Part shown: positions 52,663-61,342 of the stretch, piece by piece
How the letters are laid out: every line of letters begins with the position of its first letter
How positions within the stretch are numbered: position 1 is the first letter of the stretch
Source of the DNA: JAMQKA01 sp043951865
GTDB taxonomy: Bacteria; Bacteroidota; Rhodothermia; Balneolales; Balneolaceae
Length of the DNA stretch: 64,000 nt
NCBI RefSeq assembly: GCF_043951865.1
Contig: NZ_JBINJF010000005.1
Span: 124,001 to 188,000 of the forward strand
Direction of reading: 5' to 3'
Notes under the pieces: model-generated
The model's input: only the letters and a program-made list of their open reading frames with translations
Databases searched by the model: none
Told to the model about the DNA's origin: nothing
Position numbers and translations under genes: made by a program

Positions 52663-52735
52663 TGGCGGGGGCAGGATTCGAACCTGCGACCTTCGGGTTA
52701 TGAGCCCGATGAGCTACCAGCTGCTCTACCCCGCG
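52663..52735 (-). tRNA. Initiator tRNA-Met (CAT anticodon)
   Basis: On the minus strand the sequence folds as CGCGGGG acceptor, D-arm GAGC/GCTC, anticodon stem TCGGG/CCCGA with loop CTCATAA (anticodon CAT), T-arm GCAGG-TTCGAAT-CCTGC. Position 1 is C and position 72 is C, so the first pair is a mismatch; the anticodon stem has three consecutive G-C pairs and the D-stem has A11:T24. These are initiator features, so this is fMet-tRNA. No CCA is encoded. Confidence 0.9.
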
Positions 52736-52876
52736 ATAGAGTTGACAAATGTAAGCTTTACTTGAGCCAATGTCAATATAAAAACGCGTATTCCTTTCCA
52801 ATTTGTATAAAGCAGCGTTCAACGATTTTTCACTATTTTAAGTTGTGTTAATTCAGCTTAATCAAATGAGAGTTAT

Positions 52877-54235
52877 ATGTCATCAGATACACCGGTTACG
52901 CCTGAACAAGTTCGTCATATCCTGGGAAAGCACATCCTGGCAGATGGTTACGAAATAGTACTCGACCTTGATCAAAGCCAGGGACTATATCTTATCGACG
53001 CAACTACAGGAGAAGCCTATCTCGATTTCTTCAGCTTTTTTGCCTCCAATCCACTGGGAATGAATCATCCCCGCCTCGCAAATGATCAGTTCATTCAAAA
53101 GCTGGGAAAAGTAGCTGTAAACAAACCCTCAAACTCGGACATTTATACCGAGGCGATGGCGGAGTTTGTCAACCATTTCGATCGAATTGGTATCCCAGAC
53201 TACCTGCCCCACACCTTTTTTATCTCGGGTGGAGCGCTGGCGGTCGAGAACGCGCTAAAGGTGGCATTCGACTGGAAAGTCCGTAAAAATTTTGCCAGGG
53301 GATACACGACGGAGAAAGGGCACAAAGTTCTCCATCTCGAGCAAGCGTTCCATGGGCGGACGGGATATACCATGTCGTTGACCAATACCGATCCCACCAA
53401 AACCAGGTATTTCCCCAAGTTCGACTGGCCCCGCATAGTTGCACCGGCAATGACATACCCCTCCACTGAGGAGCGGATATCCCGGGTAATGGACCTGGAG
53501 CAGCAGGCTATTGAACAGGCTCAACGGTATTTCGAAAAATATCCCGACGAGATTGCCGCTATTATCCTTGAACCGATACAGGGGGAAGGTGGAGACAATC
53601 ACTTCAGGCCGGAATTCCACCGGGCGCTGCGCCGGCTGGCTGATGAGCAGGAAGCCCTGCTTATCTATGACGAGGTGCAGACGGGCGTGGGCATGACCGG
53701 CAAATTTTGGGCCCATGAGCATTTTGTGAAGCCCGATATCCTGGCATTTGGCAAAAAAGCCCAGGTGTGCGGCATTCTGGCCAGCCGCCGCGTGGATGAG
53801 GTGGAGGAAAATGTATTTAACGTCTCCTCCCGTATTAATTCGACCTGGGGAGGAAATCTAGTGGACATGGTTCGATTCGGGCGTATTCTCCAGGTTATTG
53901 AAGAAGAGAACCTGGTGGAACATGCGGCTGAACGTGGTCGCTACCTGCAACAAAAAATTGACGAGCTGGCCGAACGGTATGAACAAGTGACCAATCCACG
54001 GGGCAGGGGATTATTTTGCGCTATCGACTTTCCAAACACTGAATTCCGGGACCAGGTTACTTCCCAGTGTTTTAAAAACAAGCTTATGATCCTGGGTTGC
54101 GGGACGCGAACCGTGCGATTCCGTCCGCCGCTCACCGTGCAAACCGAGCATATTGATGAGGCGATCAGCATTATAGCAAAATCGCTCGAGGAGGTTATGG
54201 CCACCAGTTCCGCAAAGGCTGGTAATCGTTTCTGA
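52877..54235 (+). CDS. lat: L-lysine 6-aminotransferase
   Basis: Class III PLP aminotransferase that removes the epsilon-amino group of lysine, giving 2-aminoadipate semialdehyde. The 452-residue protein contains GLYLIDATTGEAYLDFFSFFASNPLGMNHPRL (LAT N-terminus), FFISGGALAVENALKVAFDWKVR, LHLEQAFHGRTGYTMSLTNTDPTKT, ILEPIQGEGGDNHFRPEF, YDEVQTGVGMTGKFW, the PLP lysine in ILAFGKKAQVCG, and NVSSRINSTWGGNLVDMVR. These match Lat rather than ornithine or acetylornithine aminotransferases. It lies on the opposite strand to the tRNA and rocD is 800 bp upstream in the same orientation; together they handle basic amino acids. Confidence 0.93.
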   Translation: MSSDTPVTPEQVRHILGKHILADGYEIVLDLDQSQGLYLIDATTGEAYLDFFSFFASNPLGMNHPRLANDQFIQKLGKVAVNKPSNSDIYTEAMAEFVNHFDRIGIPDYLPHTFFISGGALAVENALKVAFDWKVRKNFARGYTTEKGHKVLHLEQAFHGRTGYTMSLTNTDPTKTRYFPKFDWPRIVAPAMTYPSTEERISRVMDLEQQAIEQAQRYFEKYPDEIAAIILEPIQGEGGDNHFRPEFHRALRRLADEQEALLIYDEVQTGVGMTGKFWAHEHFVKPDILAFGKKAQVCGILASRRVDEVEENVFNVSSRINSTWGGNLVDMVRFGRILQVIEEENLVEHAAERGRYLQQKIDELAERYEQVTNPRGRGLFCAIDFPNTEFRDQVTSQCFKNKLMILGCGTRTVRFRPPLTVQTEHIDEAISIIAKSLEEVMATSSAKAGNRF

Positions 54236-54257
54236 GTTGCATTGAAAATCCCTGTTC

Positions 54258-54977
54258 TCACACCATCTGGTGAGATTCAGGCTGAATTACAATTTCATTT
54301 AGTACCGATGGGTCCGGCTGATTCGCCGCGTAATATACCGATTTCGCCACTTCTTCAGGATCAAGCATTTTCTCTTTTTGCACCCTCATATCGACGTTGG
54401 AACTGTCCCACAGGGGGGTGGCCACCCCTCCCAGGTACATCAGCGTGAAATTGATGCCGCTGCGGCGATGCTCTTCGACGAGAGATTTTGTAAACCCGGT
54501 TACGGCAAATTTGGTAGCGGCATAAACAGACGCATTTTTCATTACATATTTTCCCATCGTGCCGGGAAACATTATCACCTGTCCCCTCTTTTCGGTAGCC
54601 ATGTGACGTACCACGGTCTGGGTCACCAAAAAGGTTCCGTACACGTTGGTTTCAATAAGATCTTTTGCATCGTCCGGTTTGATATCCAGGAGGGGCTGAA
54701 TAATGGCCGAACCGAAGGCGTTGACAAGCACATCGATCCCTCCCAGATCGCCCGTAATTTCGCGGACCATGGTGGAAACGGATGCCAGCTCGGTGACTTC
54801 AACGCCGATCACATATGCCTCACCTCCGCTGTCATTGATCTGTTTTGCGGTCGACTCAGCCTTTTGCGTATTTCGGGCGGCCAGTACGACTTTTGCCCCG
54901 GCACGGCCAAAAACGCGGGCGCATGCACTGCCGATTCCGCCGGATCCCCCGACAACAAGTATGACTTTTCCTTTCAT
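54258..54977 (-). CDS. SDR-family oxidoreductase
   Basis: A 239-residue short-chain dehydrogenase. NAD(P)-binding: VVGGSGGIGSACARVFGRAGAKVVLAARN (TGxxxGIG-type). NAG motif: VNAFGSA (altered from NNAG). Active site: the YAATK of VYAATKFAVTGFTKSLV (Tyr-x-x-x-Lys), but the catalytic serine position reads PGTMGK instead of xSS, so a glycine or threonine replaces it. The mutated NAG and Ser suggest altered or lost activity. It converges with the lat gene (23-bp gap). Substrate unknown. Confidence 0.85.
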   Translation of the reverse strand: MKGKVILVVGGSGGIGSACARVFGRAGAKVVLAARNTQKAESTAKQINDSGGEAYVIGVEVTELASVSTMVREITGDLGGIDVLVNAFGSAIIQPLLDIKPDDAKDLIETNVYGTFLVTQTVVRHMATEKRGQVIMFPGTMGKYVMKNASVYAATKFAVTGFTKSLVEEHRRSGINFTLMYLGGVATPLWDSSNVDMRVQKEKMLDPEEVAKSVYYAANQPDPSVLNEIVIQPESHQMV

Positions 54978-55070
54978 AAAACCTGGATTGTGATCTTTGT
55001 TATGCTATCCACTTCCCCATTTGGCAAAGCAATATGAGAATTATTCATTCCTGAATTCGTTTTAGAGAAA

Positions 55071-57305
55071 TCAGTTCATCGCCCCGGGAATAACGCCCTG
55101 GTATATTTCACTTATTTCCTCGGCAGAAATATCGATGGCATCGTCGATAACCAGGTTTTCACCGGTTACCGATCCCAGCAGAAACAACGGTATTCCGGCA
55201 TCAGAAAAGTGGGCCTTGAACGCCTCCAGGTTCTCTTCCGATACTGTTACCACAATCCCCGACTGGGCTTCGGAAAAGAGCTGCTCAACCAGCGAGCCCC
55301 GCAGTTCTTTTAGGCTGAGGGAGGCTCCCTTTCCTGAAAATTCAACCATTTCGGCAAGCGCCACGGCCAGTCCGCCGTCAGAGACGTCGTGGGCGGCCGT
55401 CACCAGCTGTTTTTTGATGGCAGCCAGCACGCTCTCCTGCAGCGAAGCCTCAAATTCAAGGTCGATATCCGGAGCGTTCCCGGTCGTCATCTCGTGAATA
55501 ATCCGCAGGTACTCGGAGCCCCCGAGATCTTTGCGATCGGCCCCGAGATAAAACACCAGGTCGCCCTCGGATTTAAACCCCGGGGTCATAGTGTGTCGCT
55601 CAAGATCTTCCACCAGCCCCAGCATCCCTATGACGGGCGTCGGGTAGATCGCCGCCTCCGGATTTTCGTTATAGAAACTGACATTCCCACCGGTAACAGG
55701 CGTATTAAAGGTGCGGCAGGCCTCACTCATGCCCGCCAGCGCCTCCCTGAAGGTGTAATAAACTTCCGGCTTGTACGGATTTCCGAAATTCAGGCAGTTG
55801 GTAATGGCCAGCGGTTTGGCGCCGCTGCAGACTACATTGCGTGCTGCCTCGGCCACTGCAATCTTGCCCCCGCGCCGTGGATTCAGGTACACGTAGCGGC
55901 CGTTGCAATCCGTCTTTACGGCCAGACCCTTGTTGGTGCCCTTGACGCGGACCACACCCGAATCGGAGGAACCCGGCCCGTTTACCGTGTTGGTGCGGAC
56001 CATCGTGTCATACTGCTCGTATACCCACTTTTTAGAGGCTATATTGGAGGAGCCGAGCAGTTTTTCCAGCGTTTGAGTATGGTTATCCGGATGCTTGAGC
56101 GTGCCGGTATCGAACTTCTGTACTTCATCGAGGTAATCCGGTCGACGGGATTCCCGCACATACTGCGGGGCTCCACCGCCGAGTACCAGGCTGTCGGCCG
56201 GGATATCGGCTTTTACCTCCCCGTCTTTGTAGTAGGTCACATTTCCGTTTTCCACCACTTCCCCGATAATTACCGCGTTCAGATCCCACTTTTCGTATAC
56301 ATCAATGACCTCCTGTTCGCGACCTTTCTCAGCTACAATAAGCATGCGCTCCTGGCTTTCGGAAAGAAGCAGTTCGTATGCGGTCATTCCCTTCTCGCGC
56401 TGGGGGACCTTGTCCAGGTCGATCTTCATACCGCATTTTCCCTTGGCACTCATCTCGGATGACGAGCAGCTTATTCCCGCCGCTCCCATATCCTGGATGC
56501 CGACAATGCCCCCGTTCCTGATCACCTCCAGCGTGGCCTCCAGCAGCAGCTTCTCGGTAAAGGGATCGCCTACCTGCACGCTCGGACGCTTGTCCTCGCT
56601 CTCCTCGCTTATCTCTTCAGAGGCAAAAGTGGCCCCGTGAATGCCGTCGCGCCCGGTGCTGGACCCCACAATAATAACCGGGTTCCCCGCGCCGCTGGCA
56701 ATAGCAGAGGCCGTCCGGCCCTCTTTCACGATACCCACGCTCATGGCGTTGACCAGGGGATTCCCCTCGTATTTTTCGTCAAAATATATTTCCCCGCCTA
56801 CGTTCGGAACGCCAAACGAGTTGCCGTAGTCAGCAATGCCCCGAACCACACCATCGAGTAAAAAGCGGACTCTCGGGTTAGACATCTCCCCGAAACGGAG
56901 TGAATTCAGGCTGGCTATCGGGCGGGCTCCCATCGTAAAAATATCGCGGTGAATACCCCCCACGCCGGTCGCGGCTCCCTGGTACGGCTCAATCGCCGAG
57001 GGATGGTTGTGGCTCTCAATCTTGAACGCACACGCCAGTCCATCGCCGATATCGACCAGGCCCGCATTTTCTTCGCCGGCTCCGACAAGCAGCTGCGGTC
57101 CCTCGTTCGGCAGCTTTTTTATTTCCAGGATGGAGTTTTTGTAGGAGCAGTGCTCGCTCCACATAACGGAATATACGCCCAGTTCCGTAAAGGTCGGCTT
57201 CCGGCCCAGAAACTCCTGTATTTTTTCGTATTCCTCTTCATTAAGGCCGTGGTCAATAGCGAGTTCCAGGGTTACTTCCGGTTCAGTTATGGTGTTTTCT
57301 GACAT
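55071..57305 (-). CDS. purL: Phosphoribosylformylglycinamidine synthase subunit PurL (small type)
   Basis: Fourth step of purine synthesis: FGAR plus glutamine and ATP give FGAM. The 744-residue protein is of the Bacillus-type length that works with PurS and PurQ, which are not in the window. Motifs: FTELGVYSVMWSEHCSYKNS, FKIESHNHPSAIEPYQGAATGVGGIHRDIFTMGARP, VPNVGGEIYFD, GRDGIHGATFASEEI, IQDMGAAGISCSSSEMSAKG, PVTGGNVSFYNE and AHDVSDGGLAVALAEM. The two-fold repeated AIRS-like halves are evident. Confidence 0.97.
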   Translation of the reverse strand: MSENTITEPEVTLELAIDHGLNEEEYEKIQEFLGRKPTFTELGVYSVMWSEHCSYKNSILEIKKLPNEGPQLLVGAGEENAGLVDIGDGLACAFKIESHNHPSAIEPYQGAATGVGGIHRDIFTMGARPIASLNSLRFGEMSNPRVRFLLDGVVRGIADYGNSFGVPNVGGEIYFDEKYEGNPLVNAMSVGIVKEGRTASAIASGAGNPVIIVGSSTGRDGIHGATFASEEISEESEDKRPSVQVGDPFTEKLLLEATLEVIRNGGIVGIQDMGAAGISCSSSEMSAKGKCGMKIDLDKVPQREKGMTAYELLLSESQERMLIVAEKGREQEVIDVYEKWDLNAVIIGEVVENGNVTYYKDGEVKADIPADSLVLGGGAPQYVRESRRPDYLDEVQKFDTGTLKHPDNHTQTLEKLLGSSNIASKKWVYEQYDTMVRTNTVNGPGSSDSGVVRVKGTNKGLAVKTDCNGRYVYLNPRRGGKIAVAEAARNVVCSGAKPLAITNCLNFGNPYKPEVYYTFREALAGMSEACRTFNTPVTGGNVSFYNENPEAAIYPTPVIGMLGLVEDLERHTMTPGFKSEGDLVFYLGADRKDLGGSEYLRIIHEMTTGNAPDIDLEFEASLQESVLAAIKKQLVTAAHDVSDGGLAVALAEMVEFSGKGASLSLKELRGSLVEQLFSEAQSGIVVTVSEENLEAFKAHFSDAGIPLFLLGSVTGENLVIDDAIDISAEEISEIYQGVIPGAMN

Positions 57306-57399
57306 CAGGTACGTGTATTAGAAAATTGAAAATTGGAAGTTATTTGTCGGTTCATGAACGGTGCCATCGGGTATATTAACCTGGCGAATGAAACCAGAG

Positions 57400-58098
57400 C
57401 TACAAGTTCAGCAGCTTTTTCAATTCCTCAAAATCATCGAATACAAAATGGGCATCGCGGTGCCGCTCATTTTTGGTATCCTCTTTTTCAGTGTACCAGG
57501 CCACATTCCATCCAAACGCCGTGCCTCCGATTACATCAGAGGTATAGGAGTCGCCAATGTACAAAATTTCTTCCGGCTTGTGCCTGGTCAGCGATGTAGC
57601 GTGTTCAAATATTTCAGGCTGCGGTTTCAGGTAACCGGTTTCCTCCGAAATCACCAGGTGTCGGGCCGTATCCGCCAGTCCAAACTGTTCGATTTTCTTT
57701 TTTTGAGTTTCCGCAAAACCGTTGGTCAGGATACCCACGTCAAACTGCGTGCTAATATGCTTAAACACCGCTTCCGCCCCTCCTGTCCAACTCCAGTGGT
57801 TTCGATAGGCTTTCATATAGTAATCACCGACTTCCTCACAGGCAGACTCATCGAGCCTGAGACTCCGCAGCGTTTTTTCAAAACGCAGGCGCTGTAATGT
57901 CTTTCGTTCTATCTCGCCCTTGCCATATTCCCGCCACAGGGCGGTGTTGATGCGATGGTAGGTTTCGATGAGTGTATCGGGCGTGGTAATGCTAAAAAAA
58001 TCGAACTGGTGATATAGATCGTTCAATGCCGCTTTTTCTGCTCCCCGGTGATCTAACAGGGTATCGTCCAGGTCAAAGTAGATGAATTTCGGATCCAA
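57400..58098 (-). CDS. HAD-family hydrolase, YjjG-type
   Basis: A 232-residue haloacid dehalogenase superfamily phosphatase, subfamily IA. Motif I is YFDLDDTLLDHRGAEKAAL, with nucleophile Asp and the general acid Asp; motif II is GILTNGFAETQKKKIEQFGL; motif III/IV is EILYIGDSYTSDVIGGTAFGWNVAWY. The helical cap between ~20 and 90 fits YjjG-like nucleotidases, which remove phosphate from non-canonical pyrimidine nucleotides. The first codon is TTG; no ATG precedes it in frame, and the frame is open upstream, so TTG is taken as start. The purL gene lies just upstream on the same strand. Confidence 0.85.
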   Translation of the reverse strand: MDPKFIYFDLDDTLLDHRGAEKAALNDLYHQFDFFSITTPDTLIETYHRINTALWREYGKGEIERKTLQRLRFEKTLRSLRLDESACEEVGDYYMKAYRNHWSWTGGAEAVFKHISTQFDVGILTNGFAETQKKKIEQFGLADTARHLVISEETGYLKPQPEIFEHATSLTRHKPEEILYIGDSYTSDVIGGTAFGWNVAWYTEKEDTKNERHRDAHFVFDDFEELKKLLNL

Positions 58099-58255
58099 AA
58101 TAGCATACGTATTAGATTCTCATTTTCAGTTGGCTAAAATACGTAACTAATGCATTATCATAAAAAATAAATTCCGGGTGATCCTTGCATCAATCTGCTG
58201 TTCATTTCGTATATTGTGCTCGAAATTCCAATTGTTTAAAAATTTTGAGAGTATC

Positions 58256-58840
58256 ATGAATATTAAAACGTGGATCGGTATTGGCGCTCTCGCCGCCCTG
58301 GTATTGTATGGAATCAATATCAACAACAGCCTGGTAGCCCAGGAGGAATCGGTTGATCAGGCCTGGGCCCAGGTTGAAAACCAGTACCAGCGGCGATCGG
58401 ATCTTATCCCCAACCTGGTGAACACCGTGAAAGGCGCGGCAGACTTTGAACAGGAAACCCTTACCCAGGTGATTGAGGCCCGAAGCAAGGCCACTTCCGT
58501 ACAGGTAAGTGCAGAAGATCTTAACGATCCCCAAAAAGTGCAGCAGTTCCAGCAGGCCCAGGCACAGCTCTCGGGAGCCCTTTCCCGGTTGCTGGTAACT
58601 GTCGAAAAGTATCCCGAACTTAAGGCCAATCAAAATTTTCGGGACCTGCAGGTTCAGCTGGAAGGTACAGAAAACCGGATAGCCACCGAACGCAAACGCT
58701 ACAATGACGCCGTAAGCAGCTACAACACGGCCATACGGCGCTTCCCGGGCAATATTTTTGCCGGACTTTTGGGATTTGACAACAAAACATATTTTGAAGC
58801 CGACGAGGGAGCCGAGCAGGCGCCGGAAGTTAATTTTTAA
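58256..58840 (+). CDS. lemA: LemA family protein
   Basis: A 194-residue membrane-anchored helical protein. Residues ~3-22 are an N-terminal transmembrane helix (WIGIGALAALVLYGI), followed by NNSLVAQEESVDQAWAQVENQYQRRSDLIPNLVNTVKGAADFEQETLTQVIEARSKA, the family core, and LKANQNFRDLQVQLEGTENRIATERKRYNDAVSSYNTAIRRFPGNIFAGLLGF. LemA proteins are present in most bacteria with poorly known function; often they stand beside TPM-domain genes, as here. The ATG at 58256 gives the correct signal-anchor; an earlier in-frame ATG at 58178 does not. Confidence 0.95.
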   Translation: MNIKTWIGIGALAALVLYGININNSLVAQEESVDQAWAQVENQYQRRSDLIPNLVNTVKGAADFEQETLTQVIEARSKATSVQVSAEDLNDPQKVQQFQQAQAQLSGALSRLLVTVEKYPELKANQNFRDLQVQLEGTENRIATERKRYNDAVSSYNTAIRRFPGNIFAGLLGFDNKTYFEADEGAEQAPEVNF

Positions 58841-58900
58841 AATTGCATCTGTTTGGTAATCTCAACCGCCATATGAATTTTACACCTCAAACCACAACTC

Positions 58901-59350
58901 ATGTCTTCTGATCTGTATCTTTCTGACGAACAGGAACAGCATATTATTGAGGCTATAGCGGAAGCCGAGAACCGGACCTCCGGGGAAATTCGGGTTCATA
59001 TTGAACCCAACTGTGACGGTGATCCGCTGGAGCGGGCGGCCGGGGTTTTCCATGAACTCGGAATGGATGAAACACAGCGTCAAAACGGGGTGCTCATCTA
59101 TATCGCCGCCGAAGACCACAAGGTGGCAGTATATGCCGGGCGGGGCATCCACAAGCAGGTGGAAGAGGGTTTTTGGGAAGGAGTCCTCAAGCTGTTGGTG
59201 GAATATTTTAAAAATGATGATTTTGAACACGGCATCGCTGAGGCTGTAACCAAAGTAGGGACCAAGCTTGCTGATCTCTACCCCGGTACGAAGGGAGATC
59301 TCAACGAGCTTTCAGACGAGATCAGCTATCACGAAAACCCAGATGAATAA
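58901..59350 (+). CDS. TPM-domain protein (149 aa)
   Basis: A small TPM-domain protein: YLSDEQEQHIIEAIAEAENRTSGEIRVHIEP (helix plus strand), VFHELGMDETQRQNGVLIYIAAEDHKVAVYAGRGIHKQVEEGFWEGVLKLL and the end FEHGIAEAVTKVGTKLADLYP. These match the TPM_phosphatase family, linked in other species to photosystem II repair and, in many bacteria, to LemA. There is no signal or transmembrane segment in this copy, so it may be cytoplasmic or partner-bound. It is 60 bp downstream of lemA on the same strand. Confidence 0.85.
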   Translation: MSSDLYLSDEQEQHIIEAIAEAENRTSGEIRVHIEPNCDGDPLERAAGVFHELGMDETQRQNGVLIYIAAEDHKVAVYAGRGIHKQVEEGFWEGVLKLLVEYFKNDDFEHGIAEAVTKVGTKLADLYPGTKGDLNELSDEISYHENPDE

Positions 59351-59390
59351 AATAAAAACAACTAACACAAAACCAGGGATTTACTCCAGT

Positions 59391-60194
59391 ATGATACACA
59401 GCATCACCACATCGAAATTTGCTTTAACACTTTGTCTCATTTTCACTGCTTGTTCATTTTCTTTAAATGCGCAAAATAGTAATGCCGACCGGCATCTTTA
59501 CCAACTAAAAGTATACCACCTGGAAGATTCGGAACAGGAGCAGCAGGTAGATGACTATCTGTCCAACGCGTATATCCCCGCACTGCATCGAATGGGGCAC
59601 CAGCCGGTGGGCGTATTTAAGCCGATTGGGCAAGATACCGTTTCCGACAAACGCATTTATGTCCTGACAGCATTCGATTCATTCTCTCAGTTTGAATCTC
59701 TTGACAACAGGCTTGCAAACGATGACCAATACAAGCAGGCGGGAGCATCCTATATCCAGGCTGCTCATGACTCCCCGCCCTTTACAGAAATTGAGACCGT
59801 TTTGTTGCGTGCTTTTTCCCATGCTCCAACCATAGCAAAACCGGAGCTGAACACCCCAAAATCGGAGCGGGTCTACGAGTTGCGCAGTTACGAAAGTGCC
59901 ACCGAAGCTCTGAACATCAACAAAGTTGAAATGTTTAATGAAGGTGGCGAAATACAGCTGTTTGAGGACCTCGATTTTAATGCCATTTTTTACGGAAATG
60001 TGCTGGCCGGCAGCAATATGCCCAACCTGATGTATATGACCTCTTTTAATAACATGCAGTCCAGAGATGCCCATTGGGAATCCTTCAGGAATTCTCCCGT
60101 CTGGGATCGCATGTCTTCGCTGGAGAAATACCAGAATAATGTATCACATGCAGACATCTATCTTTTAAGGGCAACCGAGTATTCTGACCTTTAA
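59391..60194 (+). CDS. NIPSNAP-family protein, exported
   Basis: A 267-residue protein. Residues 1-~27 form a signal peptide (FALTLCLIFTACSFSLNAQN). The mature part contains two ferredoxin-like dimeric alpha/beta-barrel halves: LYQLKVYHLEDSEQEQQVDDYLSNAYIPALHRMGHQPVGVF, YVLTAFDSFSQFESLDNRL and RVYELRSYESATEALNINKVEMFNEGGEIQLFEDLDFNAIFYGNVLAGSNMPNLMYMTSF, typical for NIPSNAP. The start at 59391 gives the signal peptide; longer frames upstream are not used. Function unknown; exported. Follows the TPM gene in the same direction. Confidence 0.82.
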   Translation: MIHSITTSKFALTLCLIFTACSFSLNAQNSNADRHLYQLKVYHLEDSEQEQQVDDYLSNAYIPALHRMGHQPVGVFKPIGQDTVSDKRIYVLTAFDSFSQFESLDNRLANDDQYKQAGASYIQAAHDSPPFTEIETVLLRAFSHAPTIAKPELNTPKSERVYELRSYESATEALNINKVEMFNEGGEIQLFEDLDFNAIFYGNVLAGSNMPNLMYMTSFNNMQSRDAHWESFRNSPVWDRMSSLEKYQNNVSHADIYLLRATEYSDL

Positions 60195-60240
60195 TCCCTG
60201 TACTGGCAGAGGACTTTTTCAGGACGCAGTATGTTGTCCG

Positions 60241-60313
60241 GGATTCAGGCCTGAACGAATGGTAACGGCCGATTTTTACTCGTAAATATGAATTTCGATT
60301 TTCAAAAATGCCG
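60241..60313 (+). repeat. CCTC/GAGG repeat family, copy 3 (divergent)
   Basis: Shares GGCCTGAACGAATGG, then ACTCGTAAATATGAA and the AAAAATGCCG end with copies 1 and 2; the loop stem is degenerate here. It lies 70 bp before the ATG at 60384. Confidence 0.4.
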
Positions 60314-60383
60314 ATATTCGGTAAGCCAACAGCCCTATGAAGTTCTCTGAAATTAACTTTTTGCACGTTATAATCTTCAGTTT

Positions 60384-61172
60384 ATGATGACGCAATCAAG
60401 AACAATCGGTTTGTCAATCCTGCTGTTCTGCCTGACGGCCGGTCCGCTATTCGGTCAGGACTTTCCCTTTCCCTCTGAACCGCAGGGACATGTCAACGAC
60501 TTTGCCGGCATGCTCTCTCAAGCTGAAGTACAACGACTGGAAACCAAGCTGCAAACCTACCGCGATACCACCACCAACGTTATCGCCATAGCAACACTCC
60601 CCGACCTGCAGGGGATCTCTATTGAAGAGGTCTCAACCCAGCTCTTTAATGAATGGCAAATGTGGCATGAAGATCGTTACAATGGAGTGCTGATTGTCAT
60701 TGCACCCAACGATCGCAGGATGCGCATTGAGGTCGGTTATGGTCTTGAAGGAGCGATTCCCGATGTTATGGCCGGCCGTATTATTCGAGAAATTCTCACT
60801 CCAAACTTTCGCAATGGTGACTACTACGGGGGGCTCGACCGCGCCACTTCGGCCATGATCGGGCTGGCTTCTGGTGAATATGAAGGGGAACTGAGCAGCT
60901 CCTCCCCGGATGGCGGTATCCTCAACAGTGATCTCGTTGTTTTCCTGCTTTTCCTTGCATTTGTACTGTACGTAACGTCACGCAGGGGCGGCGGCGGAGA
61001 CAAAGGCCGCAGAAGACGGCGTCACTCCCTCAGTTCCGGTGGTATCATCTGGATGGGAGGCGGTTTCGGCTCCGGTGGAGGCGGAAGCTTTGGCGGAGGA
61101 GGCGGATTTGGCGGATTCAGCGGCGGAGGTGGGTTTGGCTCTGGTGGCGGAGGCGCCAGCGGAGGCTGGTAA
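60384..61172 (+). CDS. TPM-domain protein with Gly-rich C-terminus, YgcG-like
   Basis: A 262-residue exported protein. Residues 1-~22 form a signal peptide (SILLFCLTAGPLFGQ). The TPM domain (~35-155: VNDFAGMLSQAEVQRLETKLQTYRDTTTNVIAIATLPDLQGISIEEV, NGVLIVIAPNDRRMRIEVGYGLEGAIPDVMAGRII) is followed by a transmembrane helix (SDLVVFLLFLAFVLYV) and a Gly/Ser-rich tail ending in GGGGASGGW. This is the architecture of YgcG-type proteins linked to LemA. The Gly tail is a repeat of FGSGGGG-type units (about 13 repeats). The ATG at 60387 is also possible. Confidence 0.9.
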   Translation: MMTQSRTIGLSILLFCLTAGPLFGQDFPFPSEPQGHVNDFAGMLSQAEVQRLETKLQTYRDTTTNVIAIATLPDLQGISIEEVSTQLFNEWQMWHEDRYNGVLIVIAPNDRRMRIEVGYGLEGAIPDVMAGRIIREILTPNFRNGDYYGGLDRATSAMIGLASGEYEGELSSSSPDGGILNSDLVVFLLFLAFVLYVTSRRGGGGDKGRRRRRHSLSSGGIIWMGGGFGSGGGGSFGGGGGFGGFSGGGGFGSGGGGASGGW

Positions 61173-61342
61173 TACTGCCGCTGGTTGAAATTTGAGACCT
61201 ATTCAGTGCAAATAACGGGCCCACACAATCAGGGATTCTTCTGATAGTAGCGCAATCCTGTTTAATACAGATCCAGCTCGAGTAGAGGAAAAAGAGGCCT
61301 GGTAAAAGACGATAGCCCATTATTAACTCGTCGAAAGCAGGC

